A stretch of DNA of 64,000 nt, taken from positions 744,001 to 808,000 of the forward strand of contig NZ_JBMSEB010000001.1 of assembly GCF_049446075.1 (NCBI RefSeq), in the 5' to 3' direction. Of this stretch, positions 25,246 through 34,120 are shown piece by piece. Position numbers and translations under genes: made by a program. The notes beneath the pieces were generated by a model, which worked only from the letters and a program-made list of their open reading frames with translations, searched no databases and had not been told where the DNA came from. This DNA is from Humibacter sp049446075. GTDB taxonomy: Bacteria; Actinomycetota; Actinomycetes; Actinomycetales; Microbacteriaceae. Positions within the stretch are counted from its first letter, which is position 1, and every line of letters begins with the position of its first letter.

Positions 25246-26841
25246 CTACGACTCGGTGATGTCGATCGCCTGCAGCACGTCAGCGTCGATCGCCCCACGC
25301 ACCGACTCCAGGATGCCCTCTGGCACCGGCGAGTCGACCGTGAGCACGCTGAGGGCCTTGCCGCCGGCCGTCGTTCGCGCGATCTGCATGCCTGCGATGT
25401 TGATGCCCGCTTCGCCGAACTCGCGACCGTAGACGGCGACGATGCCAGGGCGGTCGTCGTACACCATGACGATGAGGTGCTGGGCGAGCGGAACCTCGAC
25501 GTCGTAGCCGTCGATGCCGACGATCTTCTCGATCTGCTTAGGTCCCGTGAGGGTTCCCGACACCGAGACCTGGGAGCCGTCGGCGAGGGCGCCGCGCAGG
25601 GTCAGGACATTGCGGTAGTCCTCGCTCGCCGCATCCGTCAGCAGCCGAACCTCGATGCCGCGCTGCTCGGCGAGAAGGGGCGCGTTCACGTACGAGACGT
25701 TCTCGCTCACGATGTTGGTGAAGATGCCCTTGAGCGCGGCCAGCTTGAGCACGCTGACGTCGTACTCCACGAGTTCTCCGCGGATCTCGACGTCGACGCT
25801 CGTGATCGGGCTGTTCTTCGCCAGTCCGCTGAAGACCTGACCGAGCTTCTCGAGCAGTGGGATGCCGGGGCGCACGTAGGGGTCGATGACTCCGCCCGCC
25901 ACGTTCACCGCGTCGGGCACGAGCTCGCCGGACAGTGCTAGGCGCACCGAACGCGCCACCGAGACGCCGGCCTTCTCCTGCGCCTCCGCCGTCGACGCGC
26001 CGAGGTGCGGGGTGACCACGACGTTGTCGAGCTTCAGGAGCGGGGACTCGAGCGGCGGTTCCGTGCTGAACACGTCGAGGCCGGCTCCGGCGATCGTGCC
26101 GCTTGCCAGGGCGCGGTAGAGGGCATCCTCATCGATCAGTCCGCCGCGGGCGACGTTGACGATGTATGCCGTGTTCTTCATCAGCGCCAACTGGTCGTCG
26201 CTGATCATCCCGATCGTCTCTGGCGTCTTCGGCATGTGGATGGTGATGAAGTCGGAGCGCTGCAGCAGCTCGTCGAGGCTCACAAGCTGAACGCCCAGCT
26301 GCTGCGCCCTCGCCGAGGTGACGTACGGGTCATAGGCGACGATGGTGGTGCCGAACGCCTGAAGCCGCGCCGTGATCAGTGCACCGATACGGCCGAGCCC
26401 TATGATGCCGATGGTCTTCTCGTACAGCTCGGTGCCCGTGTACTTCGAGCGCTTCCACTCTCCAGCGGCCAGCGACGCGTGGCCTGCCGGGATGTGACGG
26501 GCGAGCGACAGGATGTGCCCGATGGTCAGCTCAGCTGCCGAGATGATGTTCGACGTCGGTGCATTGACCACCATGACCCCGGCCGCGGTGGATGCCTTGA
26601 TGTCGACGTTGTCGAGACCGACACCCGCACGGGCCACGACCTTCAACTTCGGCGCTGCCGCGACCGCCTCCGAGTCGATCTTGGTCGCGGAGCGGACGAG
26701 CACGGCGTCGGCGTCGGAAAGAGCCTCGAGCAGTGCCGGACGGTCGGTGCCGTCGACGTTGCGGATCTCGAAGTCTGGGCCGAGAGCCTCGACGGTGGCG
26801 GGCGAGAGTTCTTCGGCGATCAGAACGACCGGTTTCGGCAC
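25246..26841 (-). CDS. serA: D-3-phosphoglycerate dehydrogenase (long form with ACT domain)
   Basis: A 531-residue SerA of the long actinobacterial type. The NAD domain has VARAGVGLDNVDI, GIIGLGRIG and the catalytic PHLGASTAEAQ. An intervening domain spans about residues 315-450, and a C-terminal ACT domain (HLIVMVYDDRPGIVAVYGREFGEAGINIAGMQIAR) is expected to bind serine for feedback inhibition. The GTG at 26841 has GAAGGG 9 bases upstream and is preferred over the outermost start at 26898. It opens the serine pathway. The product is cytoplasmic. Confidence 0.96.
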   Translation of the reverse strand: MPKPVVLIAEELSPATVEALGPDFEIRNVDGTDRPALLEALSDADAVLVRSATKIDSEAVAAAPKLKVVARAGVGLDNVDIKASTAAGVMVVNAPTSNIISAAELTIGHILSLARHIPAGHASLAAGEWKRSKYTGTELYEKTIGIIGLGRIGALITARLQAFGTTIVAYDPYVTSARAQQLGVQLVSLDELLQRSDFITIHMPKTPETIGMISDDQLALMKNTAYIVNVARGGLIDEDALYRALASGTIAGAGLDVFSTEPPLESPLLKLDNVVVTPHLGASTAEAQEKAGVSVARSVRLALSGELVPDAVNVAGGVIDPYVRPGIPLLEKLGQVFSGLAKNSPITSVDVEIRGELVEYDVSVLKLAALKGIFTNIVSENVSYVNAPLLAEQRGIEVRLLTDAASEDYRNVLTLRGALADGSQVSVSGTLTGPKQIEKIVGIDGYDVEVPLAQHLIVMVYDDRPGIVAVYGREFGEAGINIAGMQIARTTAGGKALSVLTVDSPVPEGILESVRGAIDADVLQAIDITES

Positions 26842-27096
26842 AGAAGTGACCCTTCGACGAGAGTGATCGGTGGGAGGCGTGGGCAGAGGCGCCCGCATGC
26901 CACGGCCATCGGGGCGCGGTCATCTCAACCTTAGTAGGCCGAAAAGCCGCCTCCGCGCACATGAGCAGGCAGCCCGGAGGCGCCCTCGCGTGTGAATGGC
27001 AAGCGGCCCGCCGAGCCGTGGCCGGATTGGCCCGGTGCCGCTGCGTACCCGCTCCGTATCCTGGCGCCGAACATGACGAATTGTGAAAGGAACGGC

Positions 27097-27984
27097 ATGC
27101 GCATCCTCCTCGCCGGTGCAACCGGCGCAATCGGACGACAGCTCACCCCCGCCCTCGTCGCAGCGGGTCACGAGGTCTGGGGAACGACTCGATCCGCGGC
27201 GAAAGCGCACGTGATCGAGACGGAAGGCGGGCATCCGGTCGTGATGGATGCCTACGATCCTCGATCCGTCGAGGCAGCGTTCGAGACGTCGGGCCCTGAC
27301 GCCGTGATCCATCAGCTGACCGACCTCGCCGAGTACGACCTGGCCGCGAACGCCCGAATTCGAATCGAAGGAACACGCACACTCGTCGACGCGGCTGTTC
27401 GTCACGGTGTCGAGCGCATGCTCGCACAGAGCATCAGTTGGGTCGTGCCAGACGGGGATTCGCTTGCGACCGAGGACGAGCCATACCGAAGCGGCGTGAC
27501 GCCCGGCGTACCCGAACTCGAGCAGGCGGTGCTGGAACTTCCGCTCGGGGTCGTGCTGCGCTACGGGCAGTTCTACGGACCGGGAACCTGGCGCAGCTCG
27601 AGTGCCGCCGAATCCCAGTCAGCTCTCGAGCGGGCGCTCACGCCCATGTCCGAAGTGGGCAGCTTCGTGCACGTGGCCGACGCGGCATGGGCCGCCGTCC
27701 TTGCCTTGGACTGGCCGAGCGGGGTGGTGCAGATCGTCGACGACGAGCCGGCCGCCGTCGCAGAATGGATGCCAGTGCTCGCCGCCGCTCTCGGCACACG
27801 TGCGACGGCACTCCCCTCGGGCCTGCCACTCGGCCGCCCGATCTCGAACGCCTTGGCACGTAGCCGCGGATGGAACCCGCGCTTCGCCTCCTGGCGTAGG
27901 GGGTTCGTCGATCCGGAGGGCGGCGTTGCCCTCGCAGCCGAGGCGACCGACGCGGTCTCCGCATCGAAGGGAGCAGAAGCATGA
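27097..27984 (+). CDS. NAD(P)-dependent epimerase/dehydratase-like protein
   Basis: A 295-residue extended-SDR protein starting at ATG 27097 with GAAAGGA six bases upstream. The nucleotide motif GATGAIGRQL is at residues 7-16 and the QSISWVV...GVVLRYGQFYGPGTW segments are typical of NAD-dependent epimerases. The catalytic Tyr of the YxxxK pair is not clear (a Lys at that place is not found), so it may bind the cofactor without classic SDR chemistry. It overlaps the following GNAT gene by 4 bases. Substrate unknown. Confidence 0.85.
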   Translation: MRILLAGATGAIGRQLTPALVAAGHEVWGTTRSAAKAHVIETEGGHPVVMDAYDPRSVEAAFETSGPDAVIHQLTDLAEYDLAANARIRIEGTRTLVDAAVRHGVERMLAQSISWVVPDGDSLATEDEPYRSGVTPGVPELEQAVLELPLGVVLRYGQFYGPGTWRSSSAAESQSALERALTPMSEVGSFVHVADAAWAAVLALDWPSGVVQIVDDEPAAVAEWMPVLAAALGTRATALPSGLPLGRPISNALARSRGWNPRFASWRRGFVDPEGGVALAAEATDAVSASKGAEA

Positions 27985-28439
27985 CCGAATGGACCGTGCG
28001 AAGTGTGGAGCCCGGGGATCGCGAACGATGGAAGCAGCTGTTCGCGTCGTACCGCGCCTTCTACGAACTCGAACCGGACGACCACGTGCTCGACACCGTG
28101 TGGACGTGGCTCATGGATGCCTCGCACGAGGTACGCGGTCTTGTCGCGGAGAACCCGGCCGACGGCATCCTTTACGGAATCGCGCATTACCGCACGTTCG
28201 CGCGGCCGAGCTCCGCGGCGACAGGCGTCTTTCTGGACGACCTGTTCACGGATTCGGAGGTGCGTGGCGGGGGCGCGGGACGGGCGCTGATCGAGGGTGT
28301 CGCCGCTGTCGCCGCTCGTGAGGGCTCGACGAAGGTGCGGTGGATCACCGCACCGGGCAACGCCAGGGCCCGCGCGCTCTACGACAGCGTCGCAAGTGTG
28401 CAGTGGGTGGTCTACGACCTCGACCCGGTAGGCAGGTAG
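27981..28439 (+). CDS. GNAT family N-acetyltransferase
   Basis: A 152-residue acetyltransferase. The acetyl-CoA binding loop is EVRGGGAGRALIEGVAAVAAREG near residues 92-114, followed by VRWITAPGNARARALYDSVA, which is the family's usual motif B. The ATG lies within the stop of the preceding epimerase-like gene (ATGA), so the two are translationally coupled. Substrate unknown; small-molecule amine or protein N-terminus are both possible. Confidence 0.9.
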   Translation: MTEWTVRSVEPGDRERWKQLFASYRAFYELEPDDHVLDTVWTWLMDASHEVRGLVAENPADGILYGIAHYRTFARPSSAATGVFLDDLFTDSEVRGGGAGRALIEGVAAVAAREGSTKVRWITAPGNARARALYDSVASVQWVVYDLDPVGR

Positions 28440-28495
28440 CAATCCATGGGTGCCGGCGTGCTCGAGAGGTCCGAGGCACGCCGCACCGCACAGCA

Positions 28496-30382
28496 TCAGA
28501 AGACGGGCGTGCCGCCCCGCACGAGGCGCCAGTTCTCCACGTGGAACTGGGCAGGGTCGATCGTGCCCTGGGCCGTCGCGTATGCGACGATGGCCTCGCG
28601 GATCGCGACCTGGGCGTTGTAGACCACCGGTGCAGCCGCGATGTGGGGGAAACCGCCTCCGCCGGACTGGCGGTAGTTGTTCACCGCGACGACGAACTGC
28701 TGGTCGTCGGCGACGGGAGTTCCGTCGTAGGTGAGAGCACCGATGCGCGACCCCTCCGGTTGCGAGATGTCGATCTCGTATTCGACGCCGGAGAACTGGT
28801 CGTAGTTGTAGTCGGGGAGGTTGTGGTTGTTGGTCCACGACGCGGGATCGACCGGAGCGCCTGCGGCCACCTGGTTGTAGTAGCGGGCGGAGTATTCGAG
28901 GTAGTCCTTGATCTGGGCACCCGTGAGCACGGATCCGAGCAGCGTGTTGTCGTAGATGTAGAGCCCGGCGACGTCCTTGATCGTGACCGAGCCTGCAGGG
29001 AACGTCGCCGCCCGGTTGAACGGTGCAGCGATCGACACGACGGGAAGCGACGCGTACGACGTTCCGGCGATCGCCTCCGTCACCTTGGCCGTCTGCACCA
29101 CATTGATGTAGTCCAGGATCGCGGTGTCCTTCCAGCATGCCTCTGCCGCGGACATCGCTTCGGTCGAGGTGGCCACTGGGGTATTGACATAGGCCACGAC
29201 CGCGTCGTGCTGCGGCTTGACCAGGGCCACGAGCTTCGGGTCGTCCTCCACGGTGTTCGTGTTCACCGTCACAGCAGAACTCGAGTCCACCTTCCACTGC
29301 CCTCGCACGAACGACAACGAGAGGTCGAACACGCTGAGGCGCTCACCCCAGCACTTGGGTTCGCTCATCACGACCTGCTTGCCGGTCGCTTTGTTGGTGA
29401 CGAATCGCTGCGGCACGTCGATGTGCGCGTGACCGAACAGGATCGCATCGATGCCGGGCACCTGCTCCGCGAGCATCGCTGCCGCGTTCTCCACCGGGAT
29501 GTCTCCGCTGTACGACGACAGCCCGCTGTCGCCCGCGTGCACGCTCACGACCACGACATCGACGCCGTCCCTGCGCATGCGCGGCACCCAGCTCTGCGCG
29601 GTCTCGACGACGTCGAGAACGTCGAGCTTGCCGCTGACGTTCGCCTTGTCCCAGATGACGACGCCCGGGTTGGTGAGTCCGAGCACGCCGACACGGAGGG
29701 GCGGCATGCCCTTGAACTTCATGGTCTTGACGACATACGGCTTGTACTTGGGCACCTTCGTTCCCGGATGCACCGCGTTCGCGGCGAGCACGGGCGCCTG
29801 CATCTGAGAGATCCAGTGATCGAGGAAGTCGAGGCCGTAGTTGAACTCGTGGTTACCCAGAACAACCGCGTCGTAGTCGAGCGCGTTCATCTGCAGGGCC
29901 ATGGGATGCACCGCGCCGGTCTTCGTGGTCGGCTCGACGGTTGCGTAGTAGAACCCCAGCGGCGTGCCCTGGATGGTGTCGCCTGCGTCGAAGAGGAGGG
30001 TGTTGTCGCGGCCTCGGTCGGCCCTGATCTGGTTCACGACGCTCGACACGCGCGCGAGTCCCACCACGTCGCCGGCGGCATCCGTGAACGGCGCGTCTTT
30101 GTAGTAGTCCCAGTTGACGGCGTTGCTGTGGATGTCCGACGTGCCCATGATCGTAATGGTCACGTTCTTGCCGCTGCGGCCCTTGCCGTCGGCATCCGCT
30201 GCCATTGCGGCGCCGGGCCATCCTGCGGCCGCGAGCACGCTCGCTGCTGAGACACCGGCGATCACACCTCGACGGCTGATCCCCTGCTTCGATGCCACCT
30301 CGTCGGGGACTGCGCAAGAACACCAGCGCGGGCTGGGCTCGTGGAAATGGGCTTCGTCGTGTCGGTTCGTGGATTCGCTCAT
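28496..30382 (-). CDS. Exported 5'-nucleotidase / metallophosphoesterase (Tat substrate)
   Basis: A 628-residue UshA-like enzyme. A twin-arginine signal (SRRGVIAG) followed by a hydrophobic stretch ends at about AMA-A near residue 61. The metallophosphatase domain has TIMGTSDIHSN, LLFDAGDTIQG, VLGNHEFNYG and ILFGHAHIDVP. The C-terminal 5'-nucleotidase domain contains FVVAVNNYRQSGGGGFPH, the substrate-stacking region. It should release phosphate and nucleosides from extracellular nucleotides. No cell-wall anchor is visible. It stands alone between the GNAT gene (convergent) and ilvC. Confidence 0.92.
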   Translation of the reverse strand: MSESTNRHDEAHFHEPSPRWCSCAVPDEVASKQGISRRGVIAGVSAASVLAAAGWPGAAMAADADGKGRSGKNVTITIMGTSDIHSNAVNWDYYKDAPFTDAAGDVVGLARVSSVVNQIRADRGRDNTLLFDAGDTIQGTPLGFYYATVEPTTKTGAVHPMALQMNALDYDAVVLGNHEFNYGLDFLDHWISQMQAPVLAANAVHPGTKVPKYKPYVVKTMKFKGMPPLRVGVLGLTNPGVVIWDKANVSGKLDVLDVVETAQSWVPRMRRDGVDVVVVSVHAGDSGLSSYSGDIPVENAAAMLAEQVPGIDAILFGHAHIDVPQRFVTNKATGKQVVMSEPKCWGERLSVFDLSLSFVRGQWKVDSSSAVTVNTNTVEDDPKLVALVKPQHDAVVAYVNTPVATSTEAMSAAEACWKDTAILDYINVVQTAKVTEAIAGTSYASLPVVSIAAPFNRAATFPAGSVTIKDVAGLYIYDNTLLGSVLTGAQIKDYLEYSARYYNQVAAGAPVDPASWTNNHNLPDYNYDQFSGVEYEIDISQPEGSRIGALTYDGTPVADDQQFVVAVNNYRQSGGGGFPHIAAAPVVYNAQVAIREAIVAYATAQGTIDPAQFHVENWRLVRGGTPVF

Positions 30383-30512
30383 GGCACCCTATGCGACCAC
30401 AGCGGTGCCCCCCGGACAAGGGACCATTCGGTGAACTTCTGGTACTTGCTCGTCTGCGCGAAATGCGGATGTCGCCGCCCTGGGACACAGCGAGCCAGAC
30501 GCAGAAACCGCC

Positions 30513-30583
30513 CCCTGAGCGAGCGAAGCGAGTCGAAGGGCCATCCAAACCGACCCTTCGACTCGCCCTCGGCTCGCTCAGGG
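30513..30583. repeat. Long imperfect inverted repeat in intergenic space
   Basis: Arms of 28 and 30 bases (30513-30540 and 30554-30583) both begin CCCTGAGCGAGC on their own strand and end GAGTCGAAGGG; they differ by a small internal indel. The loop is 13 bases. It lies 33 bases after the ilvC stop, where it could terminate transcription. The unit resembles a dispersed repeat known from many high-GC genomes. Confidence 0.85.
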
Positions 30584-30615
30584 AGCGGTAGGCGGTACAA
30601 CGACGCCCACGAGCG

Positions 30616-31644
30616 TCAGCGAGCTACTTCGCCGTCGACGTAGTCGTCATCGTCGGAGGAGTTCCACGCGAAGAGCTTGCGGAGCTCGCGGCCCGTCGAC
30701 TCGATCGGGTGGTCCTCCCCCTCCTTGCGGAGCTTGAGGAACTCGGGGGCTCCTGCGTCCTGATCACCGATGAAGCGCTCGGCGAATGCACCGGTCTGGA
30801 TGTCGGAGAGAATGGCCTTCATCGACTCCTTGGTGCGGTCGTCGATGACGCGAGGCCCCGAGACGTAGTCGCCGTACTCGGCCGTGTCTGAGACGCTCCA
30901 GCGCATCTTGGAGATGCCGCCCTCCCAGATGAGGTCGACGATGAGCTTCATCTCGTGCAGCACCTCGAAGTAGGCGATCTCCGGCTGGTAGCCCGCAGCC
31001 GTGAGCGTCTCGAAGCCGGCCTGGATGAGGTGCGACACGCCGCCGCACAGCACCGCCTGCTCACCGAACAGGTCGGTCTCGGTCTCCTCGGTGAAGGTGG
31101 TCTTGATGCCGCCTGCACGCAGACCGCCGATGCCCTTGGCGTAGCTGAGCGCGAGCTGCCAGGCGTTGCCCGTGGCGTCGTTCTCCACGGCCACGATCAC
31201 AGGCACGCCGCGGCCGGCGACGTATTCGCGACGCACGGTGTGTCCCGGTCCCTTGGGAGCGATCATGACGACGTCGACGCCCTCAGGGGCCTTGATGTAG
31301 CCGAAGCGGATGTTGAACCCGTGACCGAACACGAGCGCCTTGCCATCGCTGATGTTCGGGGCGATGTCGTTGGCGTACAGGTGACGCTGCACCTGGTCGG
31401 GCGCGAGGATGACGATGACGTCGGCCCACGAGGTGCCCTCGGCCGGGGTTACGACCTGGAAGCCGGCCTCCTGCGCGCGCTGCGTTGACTTCGAACCCTC
31501 CTGGAGGCCGATGCGCACCTCCACGCCCGAGTCGCGCAGGTTCTGCGCGTGCGCGTGGCCCTGCGAGCCGTAGCCGACGACGAGCACCTTCTTGCCCTGG
31601 ATGATCGTGAGGTCGGCGTCGTTGTCGTAGTAGATCTCAGCCAT
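30616..31644 (-). CDS. ilvC: Ketol-acid reductoisomerase (NADP+), class I
   Basis: A 342-residue short-form enzyme catalysing the alkyl migration and reduction in Val, Ile and Leu synthesis. GYGSQGHAHAQNLRDSG forms the NADPH loop, and the metal-binding knotted domain has WEGGISKMRWSVSDTAEYGD. ATG 31644 has AGGAGA 9 bases upstream. It is the last gene of ilvD-ilvB-ilvN-ilvC, 95 bases after ilvN. Confidence 0.97.
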   Translation of the reverse strand: MAEIYYDNDADLTIIQGKKVLVVGYGSQGHAHAQNLRDSGVEVRIGLQEGSKSTQRAQEAGFQVVTPAEGTSWADVIVILAPDQVQRHLYANDIAPNISDGKALVFGHGFNIRFGYIKAPEGVDVVMIAPKGPGHTVRREYVAGRGVPVIVAVENDATGNAWQLALSYAKGIGGLRAGGIKTTFTEETETDLFGEQAVLCGGVSHLIQAGFETLTAAGYQPEIAYFEVLHEMKLIVDLIWEGGISKMRWSVSDTAEYGDYVSGPRVIDDRTKESMKAILSDIQTGAFAERFIGDQDAGAPEFLKLRKEGEDHPIESTGRELRKLFAWNSSDDDDYVDGEVAR

Positions 31645-31739
31645 TGCTTTGCTTTCTCCTTCGGGACCGTCCCGGAACATGTCGCGAGCTCGGTTCGTGG
31701 TTCTTCGCCGCCGCTTGGCGCGGTCAGGCGAGCGGTTTG

Positions 31740-32249
31740 TCAGTTCTTGAAGACCCGGTCGGTGATCGACTTGGAGCCGCGCCCGATGGCGAGCAGACCG
31801 GACTGCGCCATCTCTTTGATGCCGTACGGCTCCAACACCCGCAGCAGCGCCTCCGTCTTGCCCGTGTCACCGGTGACCTCGATCACCAGAGCGTCGGTGG
31901 CGACGTCGACGACCCGAGCACGGAAAAGGTTCACGGCCTCCAGCACCTGCGACCGAGTGGTGTTGTCGACGCGCACCTTGATGAGCAGGTGCTCGCGCTG
32001 CACGGACTGGTCGGGGTCGAGCTCGACGATCTTGATCACATTGATCAGCTTGTTGAGCTGCTTGGTGACCTGCTCGAGCGGTGCATCCTCGACGTCGACC
32101 ACCACGGTGATGCGGGAGAGGCCGGGGACCTCGCTCACACCCACCGCCAGCGAGGAGATGTTGAACCCGCGGCGGGAGAACAGGCCGGCGACCCGGGTGA
32201 GCAGACCCGCCTTGTCTTCGACGAGCAGCGACAGAACGTGTGTCGACAT
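31740..32249 (-). CDS. ilvN: Acetolactate synthase regulatory subunit
   Basis: A 169-residue protein with an N-terminal ACT domain (HVLSLLVEDKAGLLTRVAGLFSRRGFNISSLAVG) and a second ACT-like half. It binds valine and sets activity of the catalytic subunit. Its ATG is 3 bases after the ilvB stop, so the subunits are made together. Confidence 0.97.
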   Translation of the reverse strand: MSTHVLSLLVEDKAGLLTRVAGLFSRRGFNISSLAVGVSEVPGLSRITVVVDVEDAPLEQVTKQLNKLINVIKIVELDPDQSVQREHLLIKVRVDNTTRSQVLEAVNLFRARVVDVATDALVIEVTGDTGKTEALLRVLEPYGIKEMAQSGLLAIGRGSKSITDRVFKN

Positions 32250-32252
32250 GGC

Positions 32253-34067
32253 TTACTCCTCCCCCCAGGTCGGCGCATGATCCTTCGCGTACTGCACGTT
32301 CGAGTTGCTCACACCTTGCGGCACCATCGGCCACACCATAGCGTCGCGGCTGACGATGAAGTCGATGACGACGGGACGATCGTTCGTCTCGAGCGCAAGC
32401 TTGATCGCGTCGTCGATCTCGTCTTCCTTCGTCACGCGGATGCCGAGGGCTCCGTATGCCTCGGCGAGCTTGAGGAAGTCCGGGATCATGCGCGTCTCGT
32501 GCCCGGTGTCGAGATCGGTGAAGGAGTGCCGGCCCTCGTAGAACAGTGTCTGCCACTGGCGCACCATGCCGAGGGAGGAGTTGTTGATGATCGCGACCTT
32601 GATCGGGATGTCGTTGATCGTGCAGGTGGCGAGCTCCTGATTGGTCATCTGGAAGCATCCGTCGCCGTCGATCGCCCACACCGCGCGGTCGGGCTGAGCG
32701 ACCTTCGCGCCCATGGCAGCCGGCACGGCGAAGCCCATGGTGCCCGCGCCGCCCGAGTTGATGAATGCGTTGGGACGCTCGTACTTGATGAACTGCGCGG
32801 TCCACATCTGGTGCTGTCCGACGCCGGCGACGTACACGCCCTCTGGGCCGGTCAGATCGCCGATGCGCTGGATGACCGCCTGCGGCGCGAGCAGACCGTC
32901 ACTGGTCGGCGTGAACCCCAGCGGGAACTCCGTGCGCAGCCCATCGAGCTTGGCCCACCAGTCGCTGATGTCCGGCTTGCCTGCGCCTGCGACCTCGTGC
33001 TCGTAGGCAGATGTCAGATCGGCGATGACGTCCTTGGCATCGCCGACGATGGGGACGTCGGCATGCCGGATCTTCGAGATCTCGGCCGGGTCGACGTCGA
33101 CGTGAACGACCTTCGCGTGGGGAGCGAACTCAGACACCTTCCCTGTGACGCGGTCATCGAACCGCGCCCCGAGCGAGACGATGAGGTCGGCGTCCTGCAG
33201 TGCGAGCACGGCGGCAACCGTGCCGTGCATACCGGGCATGCCAAGGTGCTGTTTGTTCGAGTCCGGGAATGCCCCGCGGGCCATCAGGGTGGTGACCACC
33301 GGAGCACCGGTCGCCTCGGCAAGCCTCAGCAGCTCTTCGGATGCCTGGCCGCGCACGACCCCGCCGCCCACGTACAGCACGGGCCTGCTGGCCTCCGCGA
33401 ACAACCGCGCCGCTGCGTGCACCTGCTTGCCGTGCGCCTTCGTCACGGGACGGTATCCGGGCAGGTCGACGACGGGCGGCCAGGAGAACTCCATCAGGTT
33501 CTGCTGCGCGTCCTTGGTGATGTCCACGAGAACCGGTCCGGGGCGGCCGGTCGAGGCGATGTGGTACGCGGCGGCGATGGTGGAAGGGATCTCCTCCGGC
33601 GTCGTCACAAGGAAAGAGTGCTTGGTGATCGGCATGGTGATGCCGACGATGTCCGCCTCCTGGAAGGCATCCGTTCCCATCAGGTTGGAGAAGACCTGAC
33701 CGGTGATGAAGAGCGTCGGCACCGAGTCCATGTGCGCGTCTGCGATGGCCGTCACCAGGTTGGTTGCCCCGGGGCCCGACGTCGCGATGGCGACTCCGAC
33801 GCCGCGGCCGGCCGTTGCGTAGCCCTCGGCCGCGTGGCCGGCGCCCTGCTCGTGTCGGACGAGGATGTGCCTGATGGCGTCCTGTGCCATCAGCTCGTCG
33901 TAGAACGGGATGACCGCGCCGCCGGGGATGCCGAAGACATCCTTGACGCCGAGGTGGGCAAGCGACCGCAGGATCGCGGCCGATCCGGTGATGAGGTCTC
34001 GTCTCTCAGTTGTGCCGCCGGCAGCGCGCGCTGCCGAGCCCGGCACGGCTCGAGGTTCCGTAGTCAT
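32253..34067 (-). CDS. ilvB: Acetolactate synthase catalytic subunit
   Basis: A 604-residue ThDP enzyme. The catalytic Glu is in VRHEQGAGHAAEGYA near residue 77, the FAD/middle domain follows, and the ThDP-Mg motif is GDGCFQMTNQELAT...IINN near residue 462. It condenses pyruvate with pyruvate or 2-ketobutyrate. The gene starts 53 bases after ilvD; AAGGAAAT is about 12 bases upstream of the ATG. The short gap leaves no room for a separate attenuator of the usual size. Confidence 0.97.
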   Translation of the reverse strand: MTTEPRAVPGSAARAAGGTTERRDLITGSAAILRSLAHLGVKDVFGIPGGAVIPFYDELMAQDAIRHILVRHEQGAGHAAEGYATAGRGVGVAIATSGPGATNLVTAIADAHMDSVPTLFITGQVFSNLMGTDAFQEADIVGITMPITKHSFLVTTPEEIPSTIAAAYHIASTGRPGPVLVDITKDAQQNLMEFSWPPVVDLPGYRPVTKAHGKQVHAAARLFAEASRPVLYVGGGVVRGQASEELLRLAEATGAPVVTTLMARGAFPDSNKQHLGMPGMHGTVAAVLALQDADLIVSLGARFDDRVTGKVSEFAPHAKVVHVDVDPAEISKIRHADVPIVGDAKDVIADLTSAYEHEVAGAGKPDISDWWAKLDGLRTEFPLGFTPTSDGLLAPQAVIQRIGDLTGPEGVYVAGVGQHQMWTAQFIKYERPNAFINSGGAGTMGFAVPAAMGAKVAQPDRAVWAIDGDGCFQMTNQELATCTINDIPIKVAIINNSSLGMVRQWQTLFYEGRHSFTDLDTGHETRMIPDFLKLAEAYGALGIRVTKEDEIDDAIKLALETNDRPVVIDFIVSRDAMVWPMVPQGVSNSNVQYAKDHAPTWGEE

Positions 34068-34120
34068 GGGGGGAGGGATTTCCTTCGATGCGTCGAGGAG
34101 GATGCTAACGAACGCGAGAG

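Noticed and set aside
28340..30250. A 636-codon open frame on the plus strand
   Set aside because: It lies antisense to the 5'-nucleotidase gene; its composition is His/Arg/Val-rich with no recognisable fold, the usual shadow of a high-GC gene.
34068..34120. Possible Ile/Leu/Val-rich leader before ilvB (VTLAFVSILLD)
   Set aside because: The frame has no start codon, runs straight into ilvB, and only 53 bases are available, so no attenuator can be supported.
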